The notes under the pieces are model-generated. The model saw only the letters and a program-made list of their open reading frames with translations, was not told the origin of the DNA and did not search any database. 64,000 bases of DNA from positions 2,367,001 to 2,431,000 of the forward strand of contig NZ_CP149510.1 in assembly GCF_040126305.1 (NCBI RefSeq). The letters are read 5' to 3'. Position numbers and translations under genes: made by a program. How positions within the stretch are numbered: the first letter of the stretch is position 1; each line of letters starts with the position of its first letter. Positions 33,922 through 41,419 of this stretch are shown here, piece after piece. The stretch comes from Pararhizobium sp. A13 (GTDB lineage Bacteria; Pseudomonadota; Alphaproteobacteria; Rhizobiales; Rhizobiaceae).

Positions 33922-34791
33922 TCATGTGGCAGCAGATTTCAAAACCGCAAGGTATCTGGGCATGCCTTTTTGGGAACGTACGATCCCTACGGGACCATGC
34001 CGTGTGAACTGGACGGTATCCTGGGGCCAATCCTCCTGCCACACATCTTTGAGGTAACCCACGGCGATCGAATACGTCGGCGCGCCCGCAAAGGAGAAAA
34101 AGCGGATATCGACTACAATCAACCGGGTTTTTGCACTGGCGAATATTTCCATTGTATACGCGTCGGTGCTGGCTCGTTGCAGTGAGCCGACTCCGATGTA
34201 CTCGTTCCAGTTATCCAGGCTCGCATCGTCTCCATGTATGATGCCCAGGACCAATGGCATGAAATTGTCGATACCGATGCGATCCACGGCCACGCAATAA
34301 GCGATTTTCGCCAGTGTTCTTATGAACGATGTAGGGTTGAATGTCGTCCATACCTCCACTGCGCCTTTTGAATATGGTGCCTTTGGCTTTGCATGCCACA
34401 AGCGGAAGCCTTGACCCCTTTTTTTCTCCGGAGGTGTGCCGTTGATCAGGCGGGGTGGGTCGAATAGAGGCAACACAATCGGGATCGGAAAATTTGCGAG
34501 CTCATATTCTACAAACGCATCGCTGAAGCCCGTTATCCCCCTAGGATACACTTTGATAGTCTCTTGGTGAGCGCCCTTTTTTCCGACCTTGAAGTTGTAG
34601 GCGATGCGGTACGGTCCGAATTGGTGCCGCTGGACGTCCAATTCAAACCTCGACGTCATTTTTGCGTGTTCGGGACAACTAGCATCGTGAAGGACATGAG
34701 TTCCCCCCAATCCGGCCGGCATAATATGCTCGCGGGAGAGATTTTCGGTGCTTCCGCAGTAGATGCAGCGTCCGACCCGAGTGCTTTGCAT
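33922..34791 (-). CDS. HNH-type endonuclease-like protein (prophage cargo)
   Basis: A 289-residue protein whose N-terminus has a treble-clef HNH signature: CIYCGSTENLSREHIMPAGL, with a C-x-x-C zinc pair and the E-H-I-x-P catalytic strand, then a later C-P-E-H that may complete the metal site. The remaining about 240 residues (including LAKIAYCVAVDRIG) are unfamiliar. A GAGA ribosome site precedes ATG 34791. It lies at the extreme end of the prophage in A+T-richer DNA with two membrane-protein genes. Could be a defence nuclease or a homing-type nuclease; the sequence alone does not decide. Confidence 0.65.
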   Translation of the reverse strand: MQSTRVGRCIYCGSTENLSREHIMPAGLGGTHVLHDASCPEHAKMTSRFELDVQRHQFGPYRIAYNFKVGKKGAHQETIKVYPRGITGFSDAFVEYELANFPIPIVLPLFDPPRLINGTPPEKKRGQGFRLWHAKPKAPYSKGAVEVWTTFNPTSFIRTLAKIAYCVAVDRIGIDNFMPLVLGIIHGDDASLDNWNEYIGVGSLQRASTDAYTMEIFASAKTRLIVVDIRFFSFAGAPTYSIAVGYLKDVWQEDWPQDTVQFTRHGPVGIVRSQKGMPRYLAVLKSAAT

Positions 34792-34905
34792 AGGTTCTCA
34801 CGGCGATTTAGGAAAACGGATTTCCGCGAAATGCCTTCGCCGTAGCGAAAGCGCCCAGTAGTGCGACTATGACTTAGAAGCGCCGCGCCAACGAAAGCGG
34901 AGGCA

Positions 34906-35712
34906 CTAACAGCCGAGATATGCGCGTAGTGTGGTCCAGTAACGCGACCACTGCAGGTACGCCCCCTGATCCCTAATCTCCACTTCGGTCGTGCTCCTAA
35001 TTTCGCTATTTGCGATATATGCGACACGTCCGTCTACCTGCCATTTCACGACCGTGACCTCGGAAAAACGAGCCAGTACCATACCGTTTTTGCATTTGTC
35101 TGTGCATATCTCGTATCCCTTCCATTCTTTGTACGCAGGCGATCCCGGGCGGGCGACGACGTCGAGGGCTGTGAAAAGATATGACAATGAAAGGAAAATG
35201 AAGAACGACACGGTGACCGAACCGAAAAGCAGATCCATGCGGTGTAGCTCCCCACGACGTCGACGCGTATTGATCGTCTCCATGACCAGAAAACCGAAGA
35301 CCAACGTCACAAACAAAGGCAGAGCAATGAACGCGCGGAGGGGCAACGCATAATACGCGACGGGCAAGAATACGAGCGGACCGATGAACCACCATTTCGA
35401 GTAAGGCCCGAAAGCGGCATTACGTCTTTTCGGTCCATCATTCCCTAAGTAGATCCGGTACAGCACCAAGATCGCGAATTCGATAAAAATTACAGGCGAT
35501 AGAGTGAGCGCATTCACAGCGACGTCGGTAATGGTAATGTAGCTTAGCACGTGGATGCCTATCGCTAGGCACTTTCCCAAAAGCGTCGCAACGCCGAAAA
35601 GAAGACTGACTGAAACAACGCCGGTTGTGATCTGGCTGATCACGTCGGCAGGCGGAAAACCAATGCCACCAACCAGCGGCTTTCTTGCTTTGGACGGTTC
35701 TTGCTCGTTCAT
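34906..35712 (-). CDS. Polytopic membrane protein of unknown function (268 aa, prophage cargo)
   Basis: About five hydrophobic segments (roughly residues 29-50, 65-85, 107-122, 126-145, 160-182) followed by a soluble C-terminal domain of about 85 residues beginning after DVVARPGSPAYKEW and containing a C-x3-C (ICTDKCKNG). Start chosen at MNEQEPSKARKP (35712); an ATG at 35760 is possible. Base composition is less GC-rich than the structural genes. No family recognised; candidate superinfection-exclusion or defence-effector protein by position only. Confidence 0.6.
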   Translation of the reverse strand: MNEQEPSKARKPLVGGIGFPPADVISQITTGVVSVSLLFGVATLLGKCLAIGIHVLSYITITDVAVNALTLSPVIFIEFAILVLYRIYLGNDGPKRRNAAFGPYSKWWFIGPLVFLPVAYYALPLRAFIALPLFVTLVFGFLVMETINTRRRRGELHRMDLLFGSVTVSFFIFLSLSYLFTALDVVARPGSPAYKEWKGYEICTDKCKNGMVLARFSEVTVVKWQVDGRVAYIANSEIRSTTEVEIRDQGAYLQWSRYWTTLRAYLGC

Positions 35713-35834
35713 GCTTGATGTATGTGATGCTAATTGATACCCGTCAAGCGGGTGCCCCATGCTGTCACGCGGTCCGCCTCACCCACCAAACGAGGAGCGA
35801 AAGCTCCATGTCGCGAGAACAGCAAGAGCACACG

Positions 35835-36530
35835 TCATTTTTTCCAGGGCTCACGGCGGGTGCTCAATTCATAGAGCGACTGCACCACGCCTTCAGATGG
35901 ATACTCTCCTCGCGCCGTAAAGGCATCGTAAGCACTGAGCACATGGTTGACCTCCGCTAAATCAACCCCATCTGCCTTAGAGAACTCCCGCAACTGGTCT
36001 GTTGTTGGTAGGGTTTTGTATTCATTCGCGACCAGGAAGCCGACAGTATTTGGAGCATGTTTCTGGTCGGAACGAGCGCCGATGACCGCATAGAGAAGCC
36101 GTATCCCTAAGCGTGTTTTCAAAACCTTGATGTTGGCTTCGACCAGATCGCTGCGGGTCGAGGCATCCCCGGCGGCGAGTGTCTTGATTATGTTAAATTC
36201 CGCCTCCTCCCCAAAACCGCCCATATAGCGGTGGCCACCCTTATTTAGCATCTGCTCGGTGAGGACATATGAAATCCTATTCTCGACTTCTTTCAACGAC
36301 GAGAGGATCTCCTCGGCGCGATCAATCTGCTCGCGGAACTCTGCCGAAAAGGCCGCCGGCGATATTGAGAATGACTTCAGCTCCCTCCAAGTGACAAAGC
36401 TGGACAAGAACGCAAGGGCGCCGACAACGAGAAAGAAGCCGGCTGCAACGGGATTAACGAAGCTGATAGCGAGTGCCGAAGCCACAAGTGCGATACCAGT
36501 AAGCAAAAGTATCAGCTTCCGAAGACCCAT
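35835..36530 (-). CDS. Two-helix membrane-anchored protein of unknown function (231 aa, prophage cargo)
   Basis: Two N-terminal hydrophobic helices (LILLLTGIALVASALAISFV and AAGFFLVVGALAFLSSFV) joined by a tight turn, then a predicted coiled-coil stretch (FREQIDRAEEILSSLKEVENRI) and a mixed alpha/beta cytoplasmic region ending LYELSTRREPWKK. Located between the methylase (19 bp away, possibly co-transcribed) and another membrane-protein gene. No catalytic motif visible; function unknown. Confidence 0.6.
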   Translation of the reverse strand: MGLRKLILLLTGIALVASALAISFVNPVAAGFFLVVGALAFLSSFVTWRELKSFSISPAAFSAEFREQIDRAEEILSSLKEVENRISYVLTEQMLNKGGHRYMGGFGEEAEFNIIKTLAAGDASTRSDLVEANIKVLKTRLGIRLLYAVIGARSDQKHAPNTVGFLVANEYKTLPTTDQLREFSKADGVDLAEVNHVLSAYDAFTARGEYPSEGVVQSLYELSTRREPWKK

Positions 36531-36549
36531 TGAGGAAAATCCTTCCGGT

Positions 36550-37356
36550 TCACGAGGAGGTAACGATCAACTCCCTTGCGCTAACACCTTTTCCACCGCC
36601 AATTGAGTAGGTCAACTCGGTTCCAACACATCGAAACGCCGCGAATAGCTCCCTGGTCTCGTAGACGTCGTTTATGGACAAAAGGAAGTTCCCTTTGATC
36701 CTCTGCAACCGCTCCGCGATGATGATAAACTGATCGCGGGCGAAAAGTGCCTTTCCATAGTCGTCTTCGCAACCCCAGTAGGGCGGGTCGAGATAGAAAA
36801 GCGTGCCCGGCCGGTCATAGCGATCGATAAAGGCCAGCCAGTCGAGGTTCTCGATCACGACGCCGGAAAGGCGTTCGTGAACGTCTTCAAGCAGCGGCGC
36901 CAGTCGATTAAGATTGAAGCGCGCGCCTTTATCCAGCGAGACACCGAAATTCTGTCCCGCGACCTTTCCGCCGAAGGCCAGCTTCTGAAGGTAGAGGAAA
37001 CGCGCCGCGCGCTCCAGATCGGTCAGCGTGGCCGGGTCGCAGGCCTTCAGGCGATCGAACTCGCGCCGTGAGGTGATCTGGAATTTCAGCGTGTCCATGA
37101 ACTGCGGATAGTGCCGCTGCAGGATGCGGAAGAGGTTGACCACCTCGCCGTTGCGATCGTTGATCACTTCCGATCGAGGCGCCCTGGAGCGGCGGAAGAA
37201 CACGCCGCCCATGCCAATGAACGGTTCGGCATAGGTCGTGTGCGGAATGGCATTGATCATGCCGACCAGACGGGCGGCGAGCTGGCGTTTGCCACCGATC
37301 CATGCGGCTGGTGGCTGTGTGCTTTCAACGTCTCTAAAGTCGTCTTTGAAGGGCAT
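36550..37356 (-). CDS. Dam-type DNA adenine methyltransferase (D12 class)
   Basis: A 268-residue N6-adenine methylase. The AdoMet motif I is AEPFIGMGGVFFRR preceded by WIGGKRQLAARL (the Dam-class K-R/Q-L start), and the catalytic motif is LFYLDPPYWG. The last region (ELTYSIGGGKGVSARELIVT) matches the C-terminal N-x-x-x-K-G-x-x-x-E-L-I/L motif. It is the last gene before the accessory block, the same relative site as the DNA-modification gene mom in Mu, so it probably protects phage DNA from host restriction. Target (GATC or other) not determinable. Confidence 0.9.
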   Translation of the reverse strand: MPFKDDFRDVESTQPPAAWIGGKRQLAARLVGMINAIPHTTYAEPFIGMGGVFFRRSRAPRSEVINDRNGEVVNLFRILQRHYPQFMDTLKFQITSRREFDRLKACDPATLTDLERAARFLYLQKLAFGGKVAGQNFGVSLDKGARFNLNRLAPLLEDVHERLSGVVIENLDWLAFIDRYDRPGTLFYLDPPYWGCEDDYGKALFARDQFIIIAERLQRIKGNFLLSINDVYETRELFAAFRCVGTELTYSIGGGKGVSARELIVTSS

Positions 37357-37509
37357 TTGAAACTTTCGGAGAATCAGTCACTAAGACCCCGCCCTGCAGG
37401 GTACGGGTGTGACAGTTATCCAAATTGGCTGTCGACGGGATCGGTCGCCAAACTTGACCCGTCTCCGGAGCGGGTGACCGCTCCGGGCACCTGGTGCATT
37501 TAGGGCATC
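37357..37509 (-). promoter_or_regulatory. Leader of the methylase gene with hairpin and partial late-promoter-like motif
   Basis: About 150 bp between the last tail gene and the methylase. Contains a 9-bp perfect stem CCGGAGCGG/CCGCTCCGG (37465-37486, probable tail-operon terminator), a 10-bp palindrome CCCTGCAGGG (37392-37401), and, 19 nt before the ATG, GTGACTGATTC, which matches GTGACTGTTTC of the protease-gene late element at 10 of 11 positions. Confidence 0.4.
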
Positions 37510-37644
37510 CTAAAGATCAGAAGGGATTGCAGTCTGCGTCGTCCAGACTTCGCCGGTCGCAGAATTTTCCCAACTTTCCGCGAGCCAAAGAACGTCGTCT
37601 TCGTCCCGCCAGTAGGCCTCGCCGGTTTTGATCGGGTCCATCAT
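37510..37644 (-). CDS. Small tail-associated protein (44 aa)
   Basis: Reads MMDPIKTGEAYWRDEDD...; the ATG overlaps the stop codon of the upstream fibre-like gene (ATGA), a strong sign of translational coupling. Acidic and tryptophan-rich (VLWLAESWENSATGEVW). No family; small proteins after phage fibre genes are often assembly helpers. Confidence 0.6.
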   Translation of the reverse strand: MMDPIKTGEAYWRDEDDVLWLAESWENSATGEVWTTQTAIPSDL

Positions 37645-39389
37645 TCCATCCCCTTAAGGCAAACATGCGTGAGGACCGCGCCGGTTCCAGCGGCTTGGAC
37701 ATTGAGACGGATAAACTTTGGTAGCTCTCCTGCATTGTGGGTGATGCGGACTGTCCCGACCACGCCGACGACAACGGATCCACTCGAAAACCAGTTGACC
37801 CCGTCATCCGAGAGCTGCAGCTGAAAACTCGGAGCGCCGGTACCGATCGAAGACAGCGTCACCGCCGCGTAGAACCGCGAACAGCCCTCGACGGCATAGG
37901 TCGGCGTCGTGGCGTTCAGAAGGTTGACGTTGAGCGCCCGGTCGAAGAACGCACGACGAATAGGGGCAAGGACATTCTGCTGCGCCATCCGCAGGACCGA
38001 GCGCGTGAAGCTCGGCGTCGTGCCCCCGACCGTCTGGACGTACCGCAAACGGTTTCCGGACAGCATCAGAACCGGGGTGCGGTAAACACCGGTGGCCGTG
38101 ATACGCGGGAGGTCCCAAATACGAAACCAGTTGGTGCCGCTGTCGTCACTCTCCTCGATGCCGATATCCAACGTCGGGTTGGTGCCGGAGACGGCGGTGA
38201 CCGGGACGATGAACGACGCCGAACCACCGCCGCCGTTTTCGGGCGCGGACGTTGCACCCGTGGTAGCGGAGCCAGTCAGCGCCGCTGAGGAGATTTCAGT
38301 GAAGACGTTGTTGACGTCTCGAACCGGGAAGGTGCCGGTCGCGTTGACCGGAACGCCTTTGCCAGACGACGCATCACCCCGGCCGGAGGCGACCTCGATA
38401 GCGATTTCCTGCACGTCCATAACGAGGACGCGACCGATGGTCACCGTCGTGGCCGAGCTGGGGGCGGATGCGCCGTTCTTGAAGCGGAGCCTGATCTTGT
38501 AGAGCTTGTTCGGATCGCACGCCTGCTGCGATACGCGGTTCATGGCACCACGGCTGCCGCCGGAGTTGGCGGAAACCGCCGTGGCAACGGCGTCCTGCGG
38601 GCGCAGCTCCAGAAGGTAGTCAACAGTGCCGCTGGACGTCGGCTGGCCGCTCACAGATGCGCTGACGGCGCCAGGGGCGCTGTCGCCGACGACTTCAAGA
38701 GCCGTCGTGCTTGAACTGGTGCCATCCATCTTGAGCGAGGCGCGGTTGGCCCAGTCGTTCGCAAGATTGGCGTTGACGACGGGCTGGAGTGTGACGGGGT
38801 CGACCTCCACCGCCTCCATGTAGACGGTGTTGTTGGCGATCCGCTGGCTAAGGCTCGCGGTCATCTGCACATCGAATGGGACGGTAAACACCTCCTTCGA
38901 CAGGAGGCTATATTCCGCGTTGATCGCGGTGCCCATATTCACCACGAGGTTCGAGCCGGACACCGTGACGCCCATGCCGCCAGCATCGGTCTCAACATCC
39001 CACTTGTCAGCGGAGAGTGCTGAGCCGTTGAACTCGTCGGCCCATTTCTTTTGCGCGGTGCCAATCTGGCTATATGCACTGCCATCGGGCAAGTTCGTCT
39101 CAGATGACAGCGATGCACTGCCGCTCCAGACCTTCAGCGGATATCCGCCGTCGTTGTTATAGACCCTCAGACGCGCGATCGGCACTTTGGCAAGCCGCAG
39201 GAATGGCGGATTGGTCAAGGCCGAAATCGAGCCAATCTGCAGCCAGGGTGCGTCGTCATCCGCCTGCGCCTCGACATCGACAAAGGCTTTCGAATTGGGA
39301 TCGATCTGCGCCTGGACGGCCCAATCGCCGGTCGGGCCGAAGGTGGCGCTGATAAAGGTTGCAGCGGTCGTATTGATGCGTTCGGTCAT
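37641..39389 (-). CDS. Putative tail fibre / receptor-binding structural protein
   Basis: A 582-residue, beta-rich, Ser/Thr/Gly/Ala-rich protein with few charged clusters, typical of distal tail or fibre proteins. It has a concanavalin-like stretch (KWADEFNGSALSADKWDVE resembles glycan-binding jelly-roll openings) in the middle and a C-terminal domain with FIRLNVQAAGTGAVLTHVCLKG. Start MTERINTTAATF with AAGG upstream. Its place downstream of the tail tip and knob-containing fibre supports a host-recognition or adhesion role. Confidence 0.7.
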   Translation of the reverse strand: MTERINTTAATFISATFGPTGDWAVQAQIDPNSKAFVDVEAQADDDAPWLQIGSISALTNPPFLRLAKVPIARLRVYNNDGGYPLKVWSGSASLSSETNLPDGSAYSQIGTAQKKWADEFNGSALSADKWDVETDAGGMGVTVSGSNLVVNMGTAINAEYSLLSKEVFTVPFDVQMTASLSQRIANNTVYMEAVEVDPVTLQPVVNANLANDWANRASLKMDGTSSSTTALEVVGDSAPGAVSASVSGQPTSSGTVDYLLELRPQDAVATAVSANSGGSRGAMNRVSQQACDPNKLYKIRLRFKNGASAPSSATTVTIGRVLVMDVQEIAIEVASGRGDASSGKGVPVNATGTFPVRDVNNVFTEISSAALTGSATTGATSAPENGGGGSASFIVPVTAVSGTNPTLDIGIEESDDSGTNWFRIWDLPRITATGVYRTPVLMLSGNRLRYVQTVGGTTPSFTRSVLRMAQQNVLAPIRRAFFDRALNVNLLNATTPTYAVEGCSRFYAAVTLSSIGTGAPSFQLQLSDDGVNWFSSGSVVVGVVGTVRITHNAGELPKFIRLNVQAAGTGAVLTHVCLKGME

Positions 39390-39426
39390 CGGGTTACCTT
39401 GTCTTTGAAGAGGGTTTGAAGTGCGC

Positions 39427-39756
39427 TCACGGCCAGACGAATGCCGGCAGCTCGGCGATGAATTCTGCGACAGTAGGCTGCGCCCGCTCGCCGGCCGTCA
39501 CCCTGCCCAGTTCCGCCGTGGCGTAGGTCCACACCGCCGATCGCCAGGCAAACAGCGCCTCGGCCTCGGCCGCGAATTGCGGATTGGCGTCGTTGCGGTA
39601 GCTGACGGCTGATTGCAGGCTGTCGTATCGGCGTTCGCGCGCCTTGGCCTCCAGATGTGCCTGGATGGCGCTGGAGTATTCAGTCATCGCCAGCGTGAAC
39701 GCATCAGCCGCCCGCTGCTCGGCTGTGACGACCCTGGAAAAATCAATTGTCGTCAT
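39427..39756 (-). CDS. Phage tail-fibre-associated small protein (109 aa)
   Basis: Alpha-helical; the segment RYDSLQSAVSYRNDANPQFAAEAEALFAWRSAVW is a pattern seen in proteins that follow phage fibre genes (chaperone/assembly-like). Start at MTTIDFSRVVTAEQ overlaps the end of the previous gene by 14 bp. Ends in AFVWP. Confidence 0.65.
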   Translation of the reverse strand: MTTIDFSRVVTAEQRAADAFTLAMTEYSSAIQAHLEAKARERRYDSLQSAVSYRNDANPQFAAEAEALFAWRSAVWTYATAELGRVTAGERAQPTVAEFIAELPAFVWP

Positions 39757-40078
39757 TGGCCAAGATCTCCTCTTCGATGGCATTGAGATTGACCGGCAGC
39801 GAAACAGGTCCGTCTCCCGTCGTCATGATCGGCTCGGGGAATGTGACGTTGCTCGACGCATTGGGCTTGTGCGGAAGCAGAAGCGTGACCGTCAAAAGCC
39901 CGTCTTCTCTGGAAACAGGCCCGGCGAACCATTCGGAATCGACCGCCCCAAACGGCAGCGTCGCACCCTCCGGCAGTGGCGTGAAATCGAACGCCTCGCC
40001 ATTGACCGTGAGAACGTCGCCGGCCACGGAAACGGACAGACTGTCATCCCGCATTTGCGGCGATAGGTTGATGCGCAT
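39743..40078 (-). CDS. Small phage structural protein, beta-rich (111 aa)
   Basis: MRINLSPQMRDD...; strongly acidic beta-strand-rich sequence with LLTVTLLLPHKPN and a C-terminal EEEILAND. The ATG overlaps the stop of the fibre gene (TGATG). The neighbouring order fibre - this - 109-aa helical protein recurs in tailed phages; exact function unknown. Confidence 0.6.
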   Translation of the reverse strand: MRINLSPQMRDDSLSVSVAGDVLTVNGEAFDFTPLPEGATLPFGAVDSEWFAGPVSREDGLLTVTLLLPHKPNASSNVTFPEPIMTTGDGPVSLPVNLNAIEEEILANDDN

Positions 40079-41202
40079 CAGAACCATCTCCCTGTTGCCG
40101 TCACATAAATCGTCTTGTTGTTCCCCGCCGGATTGGAAGAGGAATTCCAGACAACAAACGTCGTTGATGTGAGGGTTTTTGTGATCGAGCTACCGCCGCC
40201 AACAAAGGCAACGTCGGCGCGGCCGAATTCATAGGACATTCGCGGGTTAACACCGACGAACGCCGCCGGGAAAGTCCATAGAGACTCCGACGCGAAGCCG
40301 AAGAGAGAGCCGCGCGCCGTGGCAATCGCTATGCCGGAAACATCCATGCCATGTGTGCAAATCAGCGTGCCGTCTGCCATCTTGACGTATTCGCCATTTG
40401 CGTTGCTGCCGCGCTCAAAGATCGACCCGATAGCAATTCCCGATGATTGAGAAACCGTGCCTTGCAGCTGATGCTCAATCTTGAACCACGCATTCCAAGA
40501 CGCCCCCGATGCTGTTGTCGAGGTTCTTTTCCAGGTGCTTTGGTTGACCCTGAGGATCTGCCAATATCCATTGGAGGCGTTATTGGCGATTACCTCAAGA
40601 ATGGAGCTGCCGTATACGGGAGACCCTGCGCCATAGACTGACGGCCCGTTGGCCCACGCTCCAGTTATCGTGTAAGTCCCCGGATAGATCAGCGAATTGA
40701 AATCGCCGTCGACCAGGCCGACATCCGCTCCACTCGGCACGGGCGAAGGGTGCCCCGGTGACGGTCCGAGCTTCGCGAGGAGCGCCGTCATGGTGTCGGC
40801 CGCCACGATGTCGCGTCCTTTGGCCTTGAAGTCGGAAAGCGCCGCTGCGGCTGACCCGGTAAAATAGGGCAGCTTGTCGGCCGCGCTCGTCAAAGCGGCG
40901 ATCGCGGCGAGGTCTCCATCGGACAGCGTTTCGAGCAGCAGCCGGACGCGATCCTGAAACCGCGTTACGTCGCCCTTCGGCTGGATCGCATAACTGGCGG
41001 CATTTTGCGTCGGTCCCGGCCACGGATAGGCCAGCGTGATCGCCGAGCCGGCAATCGCGGCGATCGGGATCGCCAGCCCGACATGGGCGCCGAAGAAATC
41101 GCTCTCGCGCACGTTCGACCAGCTGACCGACTGTCCGGTCACCGCCACCTGGCCATTGGCGATCGAGGCTGTTCCGGAGCGGATCAGATCATCATTCGCC
41201 AT
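40078..41202 (-). CDS. Tail fibre protein with pyocin-knob-like domain
   Basis: 374 residues. The middle region NSLIYPGTYTITGAWANGP followed by GYWQILRVNQ and WNAWFKIE is the pattern of pyocin-knob/fibre repeats, which fold as trimeric knobs in R-type pyocins and phage fibres. The C-terminus (MADGTLICTHG ... KTIYVTATGRWF) is the usual beta-sandwich tip. Start MANDDLIRSGTAS. Likely binds surface polysaccharide. Confidence 0.75.
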   Translation of the reverse strand: MANDDLIRSGTASIANGQVAVTGQSVSWSNVRESDFFGAHVGLAIPIAAIAGSAITLAYPWPGPTQNAASYAIQPKGDVTRFQDRVRLLLETLSDGDLAAIAALTSAADKLPYFTGSAAAALSDFKAKGRDIVAADTMTALLAKLGPSPGHPSPVPSGADVGLVDGDFNSLIYPGTYTITGAWANGPSVYGAGSPVYGSSILEVIANNASNGYWQILRVNQSTWKRTSTTASGASWNAWFKIEHQLQGTVSQSSGIAIGSIFERGSNANGEYVKMADGTLICTHGMDVSGIAIATARGSLFGFASESLWTFPAAFVGVNPRMSYEFGRADVAFVGGGSSITKTLTSTTFVVWNSSSNPAGNNKTIYVTATGRWF

Positions 41203-41419
41203 CGGCCGGCTCCTTCGGTGTTGCCATTGTGCCGACACGGTCGCGCAGCCGCTCATTTTCCGCTTGCAGCGCGGCGATCGTGTCGTCGCGGTTGATCAGA
41301 TGCTGCGCCAAAGCGAGGTTTCGCTCGCGCAGGTATTCGGCAAGGTTCGCCAGCTCGTTGAGCCGGGCGCGAAGGCTGATGGGAAAGGGCGTTTCCGCCG
41401 CCATGTGGCTGTCGGTCAT
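41192..41419 (-). CDS. Small coiled-coil protein (75 aa)
   Basis: A heptad-rich helix (LNELANLAEYLRERNLALAQ then IAALQAENERLRDRV) occupies most of the protein. Its ATG directly follows the stop of the tail-tip gene (TGAATG) and its end overlaps the fibre start by 11 bp. Possible trimerisation or assembly factor for the fibre; no family recognised. Confidence 0.6.
   Translation of the reverse strand: MTDSHMAAETPFPISLRARLNELANLAEYLRERNLALAQHLINRDDTIAALQAENERLRDRVGTMATPKEPADGE

Noticed and set aside
33751..34185. 144-codon plus-strand ORF next to the tRNA-proximal small gene
   Set aside because: Lies antisense to the HNH-type gene and lacks a ribosome site.
37392..37401. CCCTGCAGGG palindrome as a specific operator
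   Set aside because: Ten-base GC-rich palindromes arise by chance in this composition and it has no partner copy; noted only within the leader feature.
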